Positions 23,323 through 32,424 are shown, counted from the first letter of the stretch. The stretch is DNA of 64,000 nt from RYN-230 sp963837335 (GCA_963837335.1 CAWINS010000081.1:1-64000); one strand, 5' to 3'. The notes: a model not told the origin generated them from the sequence alone. Translations and numbers: made by a program.

Positions 23323-25461
23323 TCAGCGCGTGGCGGCCACCTTGTCGGCCAGGTGCGACGGGAGCGGCTCGTAGCGCAGGTAGCTGCGGCTGAACGAGCC
23401 GGTGCCGTGCGACATCGAGCGCAGGTCGATCGCGTACCGGGTGAGTTCCAGCTGCGGCACTTCGGCCTTGACCAGAGTGCGGCCGCCGGCCACCGGCTCG
23501 GTGCCGAGTACCCGGCCGCGCCGCGAGGACAGGTCGGACATGACCGCCCCCACATAGTCGTCCGCGACCAGCACGGACAGCTCGTCCACCGGCTCGAGCA
23601 GCAGCACCTTGGCCTTGTCCGCGGCGTCCCGCAGGGCCGCCCGGCCCGCCTTCTGGAAGGCCATGTCCGAGGAGTCCACCGGGTGCGCCTTGCCGTCGAA
23701 CAGGGTGACCTTGACGTCGACCATCGGGTAGCCGGCCATCACCCCTTGCTCCAGCTGGGCTCGCACGCCCTTCTCCACCGAGGGGATGAACTGGCGCGGC
23801 ACCACGCCCCCGACGACCTTGTCCACGAACTCGAAGCCCGTGCCCGACGTGGTCGGCTCCACCTCGATGTGGCACACCCCGAACTCGCCGTGCCCGCCGG
23901 TCTGCTTGACGTTGCGGCCCAGCCCCCGCGCCTTCCCGGCCACCGTCTCGCGCAGCGGGACGCGCAGGCTCTTGGTCTCCACGCCCACCCCGTACCGGGT
24001 GCCCAGCCGGTCCAGCAGCAGATCGGAGTGGGCCTCGCCCATGCACCACAGGACCAGCTGGCGGGTTTCGGAGTTGTTCTCCATCCGCAGCGTCGGATCC
24101 TCGGCCACCAGGCGGTAGATCGCCTGCGACATCTTGTCCTCGTCGGCCTTGGACTTGGCCGCGATGGCCACCGGGAGCAGCGGGTCGGGTATTGACCACG
24201 GCTCCATCAGCAGCGGCCGCTCTTTGTCCGACAGGGTGTCGCCGGTCTCGGCGCTGGACAGCTTGGCCACGGCGCAGATGTCCCCGGCCACGCACTGCGG
24301 CACCGGGCGCTGCTGCTTGCCCAGCGGCGAGGTGAGGGCGCCGATCCGCTCATCCATGTCGTGGTCAGCGTGACCACGCTCAGCCAGGCCGTGCCCGGAC
24401 ACGTGCACCGCCGCGTCGGGCCGCAGCGTCCCGGAGAACACCCGGACCAGGCTGATCCGCCCCACGTACGGGTCGGACGTGGTCTTGACCACCTCGGCCA
24501 GCAACGGCCCGTCCGGATCACAGGACAGCCCGGTGACCGCCTTGCCGTCCAGGGTGGTCACGCCGGGCAGGGAATGCTCGCCGGGGGCCGGGAACGCCTG
24601 GGTCATGATCTCCAGCAGTTCGGCCAGCCCGATGCCCTGCAGGCTGGAGGTGGCCAGCACCGGGTAGAAACTGCCCTGGGCGACGGCCTTCTCCAGGTCC
24701 TCGATCAGCACCTTGGGATCGATGGTCTCCCCGGACAGGTACCGGTCCATGAGGGTCTCGTCTTCGCTCTCCTGGATGACGCCCTCGATCAGCGCGCTGC
24801 GCATCTCCTCGAGCCGGTCGGCCTGATCCGCGTCGGGGTCGCGCTCGGTGCGCGTGCCGCTGCTGTAGTCATAAAAGCGCCCGGACAGCAGGCCGATCAG
24901 CCCGGCCACGGCCCCCGGACCCGAGGTCACCGGCAGGTAGAGCGGCGCGACGGAGTCGCCGAACGCGTCCTGGCAGGCCCGCAGGGCCTCGTCGAAGTCG
25001 GCGCGCTGATGATCCAGCTTGGTGATGACCACGGCCCGGGGCATCCCGACGCTGGCGCACTCCTCCCACAGCATCCGGGTCAGGCCGTCTACCCCGTCGG
25101 TGGCCGGCACGGTGAACAGTGCGGCGTCGGCGGCCCGCAGGCCCGCCCGCAGGTCGCCGGTGAAATCGGCGTACCCTGGTGTGTCGAGGAGGTTGATCTT
25201 GATCCCGGCATGCACCACCGGTGCCAAGGTCAGGTTTACCGAGCGCTGCTGCCGGACTTCCACCTCATCGAAGTCGCTAACCGTGGTGCCGTCTTCCACC
25301 CGGCCGGTCCGCGGAATGGCGCCCGTACCCGCCAGAAGAGCCTCAACCAGAGTTGTCTTGCCTGACCCAGAGTGGCCGACCAGCGCGACATTCCGCACGC
25401 TGCCGGGCTGATCGGCCCCTGCTGTACCGCCTGTAGCTGTCGATCCTCTCCTGTCGGTCAT
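23323..25461 (-). CDS. EF-G-like translational GTPase (FusA2 type)
   Basis: 712 residues from ATG 25461 with AGGAGG 9 bases upstream. P-loop GHSGSGKT at 29-36, G3 DTPGYADF at 93-100; the G4 element, normally NKxD, is TKLD at 147-150. Switch I lacks the usual REEGITI of EF-G. C-terminal domains IV and V are recognisable (PSVEKGVRAQLEQGVMAGYP, PVDELSVLVADDYVGAVMSDLSSRRGRVLG). This matches the actinobacterial EF-G homologue group of M. tuberculosis Rv0120c (fusA2), whose role is not settled; it is not the main fusA. It is divergent from pgsA and lies between HIT and pgsA. Confidence 0.9.
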   Translation of the reverse strand: MTDRRGSTATGGTAGADQPGSVRNVALVGHSGSGKTTLVEALLAGTGAIPRTGRVEDGTTVSDFDEVEVRQQRSVNLTLAPVVHAGIKINLLDTPGYADFTGDLRAGLRAADAALFTVPATDGVDGLTRMLWEECASVGMPRAVVITKLDHQRADFDEALRACQDAFGDSVAPLYLPVTSGPGAVAGLIGLLSGRFYDYSSGTRTERDPDADQADRLEEMRSALIEGVIQESEDETLMDRYLSGETIDPKVLIEDLEKAVAQGSFYPVLATSSLQGIGLAELLEIMTQAFPAPGEHSLPGVTTLDGKAVTGLSCDPDGPLLAEVVKTTSDPYVGRISLVRVFSGTLRPDAAVHVSGHGLAERGHADHDMDERIGALTSPLGKQQRPVPQCVAGDICAVAKLSSAETGDTLSDKERPLLMEPWSIPDPLLPVAIAAKSKADEDKMSQAIYRLVAEDPTLRMENNSETRQLVLWCMGEAHSDLLLDRLGTRYGVGVETKSLRVPLRETVAGKARGLGRNVKQTGGHGEFGVCHIEVEPTTSGTGFEFVDKVVGGVVPRQFIPSVEKGVRAQLEQGVMAGYPMVDVKVTLFDGKAHPVDSSDMAFQKAGRAALRDAADKAKVLLLEPVDELSVLVADDYVGAVMSDLSSRRGRVLGTEPVAGGRTLVKAEVPQLELTRYAIDLRSMSHGTGSFSRSYLRYEPLPSHLADKVAATR

Positions 25462-25575
25462 GAGTACTCGCCTCCTACGACGCTGTTCGGCTGCCTCACA
25501 GCCAGCCTTTACCTGCTGGACACCCGACCACAAGCCCCCAGCCGGAATCGTCCCTCCTGTCCACTCCGCCAGTAG

Positions 25576-25581
25576 GATCGG
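25576..25581 (+). promoter_or_regulatory. -10-like box TAGGAT before pgsA
   Basis: The TANNNT-type hexamer TAGGAT lies close before ATG 25588 in the divergent region between the EF-G-like gene and pgsA; transcript start would be within a few bases of the ATG, and no ribosome-binding site is seen. A clear -35 box is not visible. Confidence 0.3.
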
Positions 25582-25587
25582 ACGGCC

Positions 25588-26397
25588 ATGCTGAACGCCC
25601 TGAGACCCTTCTTCGCCCGCCTGCTGCGGCCGGTCGGCGAGGCGCTGGCGCGTACCCCCATCACCCCGAACATGATCACGGCGATCGGGACGGTGGGCGT
25701 GGCCGTGGGGGCGCTCTGGCTGTTCCCCACCGGCCACCTGTTCGCCGGGACCCTGGTCTGCTGGGGCTTCGCCATGTTCGACATGCTCGACGGCCTGCTG
25801 GCCCGGATCAAAGGGACGTCCGGGGCCTGGGGCGCGTTCCTGGATTCGACCCTGGACCGGATCGGGGACTCGGCGGTCTTCGGCGGGCTGGCCATCTACC
25901 TGGCCCGCGACCATCAGCCGGTGCTGGCCTGCGTGGCCCTGTTCTGCCTGGTCGCGGGGTCGATGGTGTCGTATGCCCGGGCCCGGGCCGAGGGGATCGG
26001 CGTGCGCGCCGACGTGGGCGTGGCCGAGCGCTCGGAGCGGCTGCTCCTGGTCCTGGTCGTGGCCGGCCTCACCGGGCTGGGCGTGCCGTTCGTGCTGGCC
26101 ATCGGGCTGTGGGTGCTCGCGGTGGGCAGCGCCATCACGTTCGTGCAGCGCGTCCTGGTGGTACGCAAGGCGGTCGGCCCGGGCGCCACGGCGCAGCCCG
26201 CCGCGGCCCAGCCCGCCGGGGCCGCCGGGCCGGCCGGCGGGACGAGCCCCCGCGGGCCGGGTACCAATGCCGCGGGCAGCGGCGGGACCGATAAGGCCGC
26301 GGGCAGCGGCGGGACCGATAACGGCGTACCCAGTGCCGGCCCGGCCGCAGCGGTTCGCGACCCTGGTGATAGCGGCGCGCGAAAGGACCAGGCGTGA
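25588..26397 (+). CDS. pgsA: Phosphatidylinositol phosphate synthase (CDP-alcohol phosphatidyltransferase)
   Basis: 269 residues, six predicted membrane helices in the first 195. The full CDP-alcohol transferase motif DG-x2-AR-x8-G-x3-D-x3-D is present: Asp68, Gly69, Ala72, Arg73, Gly82, Asp86, Asp90. In actinobacteria the gene beside patA-pimA makes PI phosphate from CDP-diacylglycerol and inositol phosphate. The C-terminal 70 residues are a Gly/Ala/Pro/Thr-rich tail containing a twice-repeated AAGSGGTD, not part of the enzyme fold. Overlaps patA by 4 bp (GTGA). Confidence 0.93.
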   Translation: MLNALRPFFARLLRPVGEALARTPITPNMITAIGTVGVAVGALWLFPTGHLFAGTLVCWGFAMFDMLDGLLARIKGTSGAWGAFLDSTLDRIGDSAVFGGLAIYLARDHQPVLACVALFCLVAGSMVSYARARAEGIGVRADVGVAERSERLLLVLVVAGLTGLGVPFVLAIGLWVLAVGSAITFVQRVLVVRKAVGPGATAQPAAAQPAGAAGPAGGTSPRGPGTNAAGSGGTDKAAGSGGTDNGVPSAGPAAAVRDPGDSGARKDQA

Positions 26398-27368
26398 CCT
26401 CGGTACGGGACCGGCTGACCGACGGCGGGTACGCCCTCGGCTGGAGCCTGGTCTGCCGGGTACCGGAATCCTGGGCCCGCGGCGCCTTCCAGTTCGGCGC
26501 GGACATCGCCTGGCGCCGCCAGGGGCCCGGGGTCCGGGTGCTCGAGGCGAACCTGCTCCGCGTCACCGGCCCGTCGGTGACCGGCAAGGAACTGCGCGCG
26601 CTGTCCCGGCAGACCATGCGCTCCTACGCCCGCTACTGGCTGGAGGCGTTCCGGCTGCCGGTGATCGGCCAGCAGCGGATCCAGGCCGACATGCACGTGA
26701 CCGGCGAGGAGAACCTCCAGGACAACCTGGCCGCGGGACGCGGGGTGATCATCGCCCTGCCGCATACCGGCAACTACGAGCTGGCCGGGGCCTGGATCAT
26801 CGGCCGCGGGGTGGGCAAGTTCACCACGGTCGCCGAGCGGCTCAAGCCCGAGTCCCTGTTCCGGCGGTTCCTCGAATTCCGCGAAGGGCTCGGCATGGAG
26901 GTGCTCCCGGCCAGTGGCGGGGACAGCCGGTTCGGCGTGCTCGCCCAGCGGCTCCGGGCCGGCGGCCTGGTCTGCCTGGTCTCCGACCGGGACGTCACCG
27001 GCCGCGGCATCGAGGTGGAGTTCTTCGGCGAGAAAGCGCGGATGATGGCGGGTCCCGCCGCGCTGGCCGTGCAGACCGGCGCGGCCCTGCTCCCCACCAC
27101 GCTGTGGTTTGACGGCCCCGGCTGGAAAGCTCATATCTATAACGAAGTTCCGGTGCCGGAGACCGGAACCCGGCGGGAGAAGATCGCGGCGATGACCCAG
27201 GAGGTCGCCCGGGACTACGAGGACGGCATCCGCGCGCACCCGCAGGACTGGCACATGCTGCAGAAGATCTTCGTCGCTGATCTCGACCCGGAGCGGCTGG
27301 CCGCCGCGGATCGCGCGGAGCGCGGCGACGGCGAGCCGGCCAGCACGGGCGTGGGTGGCGGACCGTGA
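26394..27368 (+). CDS. patA: Phosphatidylinositol mannoside acyltransferase
   Basis: 324 residues of the LpxL/HtrB-like acyltransferase superfamily. The catalytic His124 and the nearby Glu129 lie in LPHTGNYE; further conserved blocks are EVLPASGGDSRFGVLAQRL, LVCLVSDRDVTGRGIEVEFFGE and TGAALLPTTLWF. PatA attaches an acyl chain to the mannose of PIM at the inner face of the membrane. Start GTG 26394 overlaps the pgsA stop and its own stop overlaps pimA, so the three enzymes of early PIM synthesis are translationally coupled. Confidence 0.93.
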   Translation: MTSVRDRLTDGGYALGWSLVCRVPESWARGAFQFGADIAWRRQGPGVRVLEANLLRVTGPSVTGKELRALSRQTMRSYARYWLEAFRLPVIGQQRIQADMHVTGEENLQDNLAAGRGVIIALPHTGNYELAGAWIIGRGVGKFTTVAERLKPESLFRRFLEFREGLGMEVLPASGGDSRFGVLAQRLRAGGLVCLVSDRDVTGRGIEVEFFGEKARMMAGPAALAVQTGAALLPTTLWFDGPGWKAHIYNEVPVPETGTRREKIAAMTQEVARDYEDGIRAHPQDWHMLQKIFVADLDPERLAAADRAERGDGEPASTGVGGGP

Positions 27369-28492
27369 GAGTCGGCATCGTCTGCCCCTACACCTGGGCG
27401 GTGCCCGGCGGGGTACAGCAGCACATCAGGGACCTGGCCGAGGCGCTGATCGGCCTGGGCCACGACGTCTCGGTGATCTCGCCCGCCGACGACGACACCC
27501 CGCTGCCCGCCTACGTCGTGCCCGCCGGCCGGGCCGTCCCGGTGCCCTACAACGGGTCGGTGGCCCGGCTGGCGTTCGGATTCCTGTCCGCCAGCCGGGT
27601 CCGCCGCTGGGTCAAGGAGGGCGGGTTCGACGTGCTGCACGTGCACGAGCCGGCCGCGCCCAGCCTGTCCCTGCTGGCCTGCTGGGTGGCGGACGGGCCG
27701 ATCGTGGCCACGGTGCACACCGCCACCACGCGGTCCCGGGTCATGCACGCCTCCGGGCAGGCCCTGCGGACCGCGCTGGAGAAGGTCAACGGGTGGATCG
27801 CGGTCTCCGAGGCCGCGCGCACCACCCTGGTCGAGCACATCGGCGGCGACGCGGTGCTGATCCCGAACGGGGTGACCGTCAGCCGGTATGAGAAGGCCAG
27901 CCCGCTCCCGGGCTGGCCCGGGGAAGGCGGCGCGCTCGGCTTCCTGGGCCGGATGGACGAACCGCGCAAGGGCCTGGACGTGCTGCTGCGCGCGTTCGCC
28001 GAGCTGGGCGCGCAGCGGCCCGGACTGCGGCTGCTCATCGCCGGGCCAGGCGACACCGACGATGTCCTGGCCAAGGTGCCCGCGCCGCTGCGCCCGCGGG
28101 TGATCCTGGCCGGCCAGGTCAGTGAGGAGGACAAGGCCCGGGTCTATCACTCGGTTGACGTCTTCTGCGCCCCGAATACCGGCGGGGAGAGCTTCGGCAT
28201 CGTGCTCGCCGAGGCCATGGCGGCCGGGGCGCCCATCGCGGCCAGCGATCTCGACGCCTTCCGTAACGTGCTGCGGGGCGGCCGGGCGGGGGAGCTGTTC
28301 GAGACCGGTGACGCGACGGCGCTGGCTGAGGCGGCCGCGCGGCTGCTGGATGACCCGGCGCGGCGGGCCGCGCTGTCCGCGGCGGCCTCGGAGGCGGTCC
28401 GGGCCTATGACTGGCCGGTCGTGGCCCGCGACGTGATCCGCGTCTACGAGGCTGTGATGGCGGCGTCCGGTCAGGTCGGGGTGGCCACATGA
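27365..28492 (+). CDS. pimA: Phosphatidylinositol alpha-mannosyltransferase
   Basis: 375 residues, GT-B fold, GT4 family. N-terminal glycine-rich loop YTWAVPGGVQQH near 9-20 binds GDP-mannose and PI; the retaining-GT motif ESFGIVLAEAMAAGAPI with conserved Glu residues is near 275-290; GFLGRMDEPRKGLDVLL starts the second domain. Transfers the first mannose to the 2-position of PI. Starts at GTG 27365 within the patA stop codon. Completes the pgsA-patA-pimA unit seen in M. tuberculosis Rv2612c-Rv2610c. Confidence 0.95.
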   Translation: MRVGIVCPYTWAVPGGVQQHIRDLAEALIGLGHDVSVISPADDDTPLPAYVVPAGRAVPVPYNGSVARLAFGFLSASRVRRWVKEGGFDVLHVHEPAAPSLSLLACWVADGPIVATVHTATTRSRVMHASGQALRTALEKVNGWIAVSEAARTTLVEHIGGDAVLIPNGVTVSRYEKASPLPGWPGEGGALGFLGRMDEPRKGLDVLLRAFAELGAQRPGLRLLIAGPGDTDDVLAKVPAPLRPRVILAGQVSEEDKARVYHSVDVFCAPNTGGESFGIVLAEAMAAGAPIAASDLDAFRNVLRGGRAGELFETGDATALAEAAARLLDDPARRAALSAAASEAVRAYDWPVVARDVIRVYEAVMAASGQVGVAT

Positions 28493-28516
28493 CCAGGGCC
28501 CAGGGGTGAGTGATCC

Positions 28517-29080
28517 ATGCTGATCGACGTCATCCTCATCGCCGTCGCGGCGGTGCTCGTGGGCGTGTACGTGTCCTGGCGTGCGGGCCGGCTGGACCGG
28601 CTGCACGCCCGGGTGGACGGGGCCCGGGCCGCGCTCGACGCGGCGCTGGTCCGGCGCAGCTCGGTCGCGCTGGAACTAGCCGCCTGCGGCCTGCTCGACC
28701 CGGCCACCAGCCTGCTGCTGGCCGGGGCGGCGCACGACGCGCGGGCGGCCGGTGAGCCGAACGAGCTGGCCGAGAGCGACCTGACCCGGGCCCTGCGGGC
28801 CGTGCTCAGCCAGCCTGATTTCCGGGCCTGCGTAGACGACCAGGGCAATGTCGACGAGCTGCTCGACGAGCTGGAGTCCGCCTCGCACCAGGTGTTCCTG
28901 GCCCGCAAGTTCTACAACGACGCGGTGGCCGCGACCCAGGCGGCGCGGCACCGCTGGCTGGCCCGGGTGCTCGGGCTGGCCGGGGGAGCGCCGCTGCCGG
29001 CCTTCTTCGAGATGGATGACTCGCTGGTCGTCGCGACGGCCGAGGCCGGAGGCTCCGACATGCCCCATTTGACCAGCTGA
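28517..29080 (+). CDS. LemA-like single-pass membrane protein
   Basis: 187 residues: an N-terminal helix MLIDVILIAVAAVLVGVYVS anchors a cytoplasmic or extracytoplasmic helical domain. HARVDGARAALDAALVRRSSVALEL and ARKFYNDAVAATQAARHRWLARVLGL resemble the start and the FYN-containing helix of LemA proteins, although it is shorter than typical LemA in the middle. Role unknown. It follows pimA by 24 bp and is probably in the same operon; this small protein is commonly found at this place in actinomycetes. Confidence 0.75.
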   Translation: MLIDVILIAVAAVLVGVYVSWRAGRLDRLHARVDGARAALDAALVRRSSVALELAACGLLDPATSLLLAGAAHDARAAGEPNELAESDLTRALRAVLSQPDFRACVDDQGNVDELLDELESASHQVFLARKFYNDAVAATQAARHRWLARVLGLAGGAPLPAFFEMDDSLVVATAEAGGSDMPHLTS

Positions 29081-29134
29081 CCGAGCGCCTACCATGGACG
29101 TAACTCAACTCTCCCGATCCGAATGAGGTCCACC

Positions 29135-30073
29135 GTGTCACGCAGTACCGCATCCAGCTCCGCGAGCCCCACCGTGACGGAGGCCGCAGCCACGCAGACG
29201 GGCACCGCCCGGGTCAAGCGGGGCATGGCGGACATGCTCAAGGGCGGCGTGATCATGGACGTGGTGACGCCGGAGCAGGCCAAGATCGCCGAGGACGCCG
29301 GAGCTGTCGCCGTGATGGCGCTGGAACGGGTCCCGGCCGACATCCGCGCCCAGGGCGGCGTGGCCCGGATGAGCGATCCCGACATGGTCGACGGGATCAT
29401 CCAGGCGGTGTCCATCCCGGTCATGGCCAAGTGCCGGATCGGGCACTTCGCCGAGGCGCAGGTCCTCCAGGCCATCGGGGTGGACTACATCGACGAGTCC
29501 GAGGTGCTGACCCCGGCCGACGAAGCCCACCACGTGGACAAGTGGGACTTCACCGTGCCGTTCGTGTGCGGTGCCACCAACCTGGGCGAGGCACTCCGGC
29601 GGCTGGCCGAGGGCGCGGCCATGATCAGGTCGAAGGGGGAGGCGGGCACCGGCAACGTGGTCGAGGCCACCCGGCACATGCGCTCCATCTCCGGCGCGAT
29701 CCGCGGCCTGGGCACGCTGCGGGACGAGGAACTCTACGCGGCCGCCAAGGACCTGCAGGCTCCTTACGACCTGGTCGCCGAGGTGGCCCGGCTGGGCAAG
29801 CTGCCGGTCGTGCTGTTCACCGCGGGCGGCATCGCCACCCCCGCGGACGCGGCGATGATGATGCAGCTGGGCGCCGAAGGGGTCTTCGTCGGCTCGGGGA
29901 TCTTCAAGTCCGGCGACCCGGCCGCCCGCGCGGCGGCCATCGTGAAGGCCACCACCTTCCACGACGACCCCGACGTCGTGGCCAAGGTGTCCCGCGGGCT
30001 CGGCGAGCCCATGGTCGGGATCAGCACCGACACCCTGCCCCCCGCTGACCGTTACGCCAGCCGCGGCTGGTGA
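29135..30073 (+). CDS. pdxS: Pyridoxal 5'-phosphate synthase, synthase subunit PdxS
   Basis: 312 residues from GTG 29135, preferred over ATG 29123 because GAGG lies 6 bases before it. TIM barrel with catalytic Lys in VMAKCRIGHFAEA and the second Lys in MIRSKGEAGTGNVVEATRHMRSI; the phosphate loop GGIATPADAAMMMQLGAEGVFVGSGIF is intact. It forms a dodecamer and combines ribose 5-phosphate, glyceraldehyde 3-phosphate and ammonia from PdxT into PLP. An N-terminal Ser/Thr/Ala extension of about 22 residues precedes the core. pdxT lies 970 bp downstream, with a Clp-N protein gene between. Confidence 0.96.
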   Translation: MSRSTASSSASPTVTEAAATQTGTARVKRGMADMLKGGVIMDVVTPEQAKIAEDAGAVAVMALERVPADIRAQGGVARMSDPDMVDGIIQAVSIPVMAKCRIGHFAEAQVLQAIGVDYIDESEVLTPADEAHHVDKWDFTVPFVCGATNLGEALRRLAEGAAMIRSKGEAGTGNVVEATRHMRSISGAIRGLGTLRDEELYAAAKDLQAPYDLVAEVARLGKLPVVLFTAGGIATPADAAMMMQLGAEGVFVGSGIFKSGDPAARAAAIVKATTFHDDPDVVAKVSRGLGEPMVGISTDTLPPADRYASRGW

Positions 30074-30184
30074 CTGAGCGGACTGCCCCGTCCGGCGCTG
30101 GCGTCCGGCCCGCGCCGGCGGGGCACCCTCGCTCCCGGCTTGTACGCACCGTCTTCACCCAACCACGGGGGAGGGGAGCGGCAG

Positions 30185-30766
30185 ATGTTCGAGAAGTTCA
30201 CCGAGCGGGCCCGCCAGGCCATCGTCCTGGCCCAGGAAGAGGCCCGGATGCTCAGCCACAATCACATCGGCACCGAGCACCTGCTGCTTGGCCTGATCCA
30301 CGAGGGTCAGGGCGTCGCGGCCCGGGCGCTGGAATCTCTCGGCATCAGCCTGGAAGACGTACGGCGCAACGTCGAGGAGATAATCGGCCGGGGCCAGGAG
30401 ACGCTGTCCGGGCATATCCCGTTCACGCCGCGGGCCAAGAAGGTGCTCGAGCTCTCCCTGCGCGAGTCCCAGCAGCTCGGGCACGACTACATCGGCACCG
30501 AGCACATCCTGCTCGGCCTCATCCGCGAGGGTGAGGGCGTGGCGGCCCAGGTACTGGTCAAGCTGGGCGCGGACCTGAACCGGGTCCGCCAGCAGATCCT
30601 CCAGACCTCCTCGGCGGGCGGGGGCGCGAGGAGGCCGGAGAGATGGAGGCCGGCGGCCAGCCGGAGGCGGCCGGCGGCTGGGCCGGGAACGAGCCCGAGG
30701 TGCGGATCGTGGGCGCGCCCGCCCAGCTGGCGGAGATCCTCAACCGGCTGCGCTCGATCGACATGA
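30185..30766 (+). CDS. Stand-alone Clp N-terminal domain protein, C-terminus frameshifted
   Basis: Starts at ATG 30185 behind GGGGAGGGGAG. Residues 1-145 are a complete double Clp-N repeat, almost ClpC-like: MFEKFTERARQAIVLAQEEA, NHIGTEHLLLGLIHEGQGVAA, then IPFTPRAKKVLELSLRES and YIGTEHILLGLIREGEG. There is no AAA domain, so it is an adaptor-type protein that could compete for or bind ClpC substrates. After TSSAGGG the frame becomes Arg/Trp-rich; the next frame continues with EEAGEMEAGGQPEAAGG and ILNRLRSIDMRLAAVERHLG, a helical tail found on such proteins, so a frameshift near 30620 is likely, and another near 30815. Confidence 0.8.
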   Translation: MFEKFTERARQAIVLAQEEARMLSHNHIGTEHLLLGLIHEGQGVAARALESLGISLEDVRRNVEEIIGRGQETLSGHIPFTPRAKKVLELSLRESQQLGHDYIGTEHILLGLIREGEGVAAQVLVKLGADLNRVRQQILQTSSAGGGARRPERWRPAASRRRPAAGPGTSPRCGSWARPPSWRRSSTGCARST

Positions 30767-31039
30767 GGCTGGCCGCCGTGGAGCGGCACCTGGGCCTGGG
30801 GACACGGCAGCCGGCGGGCTGGGGCCGCCCCGGCCGGGCAGCCGGCCGCGGGGGAGGAACCCGCTCCGCGGTCCGGACCCGCCGCCCCGCCGGAGGACGA
30901 GGGCCCCGCCGCGGCAGGCGGGTCCCCAGGGCGGCTGACCGCAGGGGCTGCCGACGGCGGGGAAGATCCGCCGTGTTCTGGGTGTTGCACCCAGACCGCT
31001 ACGCTCGAAGCAGCCCCACGCTGCCCGGAAGGACCCGCC
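30767..31039 (+). other. Continuation of the Clp-N gene in shifted frames, then pdxT leader
   Basis: Up to about 30935 the codon bias still looks coding, first in frame with 30643 and then, from about 30821, in a third reading (Ala/Pro/Glu-rich). No separate gene is visible. A ribosome-binding site-like GGAAGGA precedes the pdxT ATG. Confidence 0.4.
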
Positions 31040-31672
31040 ATGCCCGACCACAGCTCCCTTTCAGGGGGGCCCGCCGCCAGGGGGCCGGCCGTGGGCGTGC
31101 TCTCCCTGCAGGGTGACGTGATCGAGCATTTCCGGGCGCTGGAGTCGGCCGGGGCCCGGCCGCTGCGGGTCCGCCGGCCGGACGAGCTCGACGAGGTCGA
31201 CGGGCTGATCATCCCGGGCGGGGAGTCGACCACGATGTGGAAGCTCTCGGTGATCTTCGAGATGGTGGAGCCGCTGCGCAAGCGGATCAGCGGGGGGATG
31301 CCCGTCTTCGGGTCGTGCGCTGGCATGATCATGCTGGCCGACCGGCTGCTGGACGGCATCGCCGGGCAGGAAACGCTGGGCGGCATCGACATGACCGTGC
31401 GGCGCAACGCGTTCGGGCGCCAGGTGGACTCGTTCGAGGCGGACATCCCGATGACCGGGGTGCCCGGGCCGGCGCTGCGGGCCGTGTTCATCCGGGCGCC
31501 GTGGGTCGAGGACACCGGTCCGGACGTCGAGATACTCGGGGCTGACCCGGGCACCGGTAGGATCGTCGCGGTCCGCCAGGGCCCGGCGCTGGCCACCGCC
31601 TTCCACCCCGAGCTGACCGGCGACCTGCGGGTGCACAAGCTGTTTGTTGACATGGTGAGGGATCGGATATGA
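31040..31672 (+). CDS. pdxT: Pyridoxal 5'-phosphate synthase glutaminase subunit PdxT
   Basis: 210 residues, class I glutamine amidotransferase. Nucleophile Cys in FGSCAGMIMLA, catalytic His and Glu in AFHPELTGD, oxyanion segment IIPGGESTTM. Hydrolyses glutamine and channels ammonia to PdxS. ATG 31040 with GGAAGGA upstream. Its TGA overlaps the start of the YebC gene by 4 bp. In M. tuberculosis the same order pdxT-Rv2603c is kept. Confidence 0.96.
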   Translation: MPDHSSLSGGPAARGPAVGVLSLQGDVIEHFRALESAGARPLRVRRPDELDEVDGLIIPGGESTTMWKLSVIFEMVEPLRKRISGGMPVFGSCAGMIMLADRLLDGIAGQETLGGIDMTVRRNAFGRQVDSFEADIPMTGVPGPALRAVFIRAPWVEDTGPDVEILGADPGTGRIVAVRQGPALATAFHPELTGDLRVHKLFVDMVRDRI

Positions 31673-32421
31673 GCGGCCACTCCAAGTGGGCCACGACCAA
31701 GCACAAGAAGGCGGTCATCGACGCCAGGCGGGGCAAGCTCTTCGCCAAGCTGATCAAGAACGTCGAGGTGGCGGCCCGGACCGGGGGCGCGGACCCGGCC
31801 GGTAACCCCACCTTGTTCGACGCGGTGCAGAAGGCCAAGAAGAGCTCGGTACCGAACGAGAACATCGACCGGGCCATCCGGCGCGGGGCCGGCCTGGAAG
31901 CGGGCGGCGCCGCCTACGAGAACATCGCCTACGAGGGGTACGCGCCCGGCGGGGTCGCGGTGCTCGTGGAGTGCCTGACCGACAACCGGAACCGGGCCGC
32001 CGCCGACGTCCGGACCGCGCTCACCCGCAACGGCGGGTCCATGGCCGACCCCGGCTCGGTGTCCTACCTCTTCCACCGCAAGGGCGTGGTGATCGTGCCC
32101 AAGGCGGACGGGGCCAGCGAGGACGACGTGCTCACCGCGGTGCTCGACGCGGGCGCCGAGGAGGTCAACGACCTGGGCGAGTCCTTCGAGGTGATCAGCG
32201 AGCCGACCGATCTGATCGCGGTCCGCAGCGCGCTGCAGCAGGCCGGGATCGAGTACGACTCCGCCGAGGCGGCGTTCCTGCCCACCGTCGAGGTGGAGCT
32301 GGATGAGGAGCAGGCCAGGCGGGTCTTCCGGCTGATCGAGGCGATCGAGGACTCCGACGACGTCCAGGACGTCTACGCCAACTACTCCGTGACTGACGAC
32401 ATCATGGAGAAGCTCGGCTGA
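31669..32421 (+). CDS. yebC: YebC/TACO1-family protein
   Basis: 250 residues matching the family throughout: MSGHSKWATTKHKKAVIDARRGKLFAKL at the start, GNPTLFDAVQKAKKSSVPNENIDRAI, YEGYAPGGVAVLVECLTDN and GSVSYLFHRKG. Members act in translation elongation at polyproline stretches or as DNA-binding regulators (PmpR); which applies here is unknown. Coupled to pdxT by an ATGA overlap and followed after 3 bp by an Eis-like acetyltransferase. Confidence 0.95.
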   Translation: MSGHSKWATTKHKKAVIDARRGKLFAKLIKNVEVAARTGGADPAGNPTLFDAVQKAKKSSVPNENIDRAIRRGAGLEAGGAAYENIAYEGYAPGGVAVLVECLTDNRNRAAADVRTALTRNGGSMADPGSVSYLFHRKGVVIVPKADGASEDDVLTAVLDAGAEEVNDLGESFEVISEPTDLIAVRSALQQAGIEYDSAEAAFLPTVEVELDEEQARRVFRLIEAIEDSDDVQDVYANYSVTDDIMEKLG

Positions 32422-32424
32422 CGC

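Noticed and set aside
20556..25914. Very long antisense open frames, for example opposite thrS and through the EF-G-like gene
   Set aside because: In DNA this rich in GC, the frame opposite a real gene stays open by chance. Their products are low-complexity and match no family, while the opposite strand encodes a recognisable protein.
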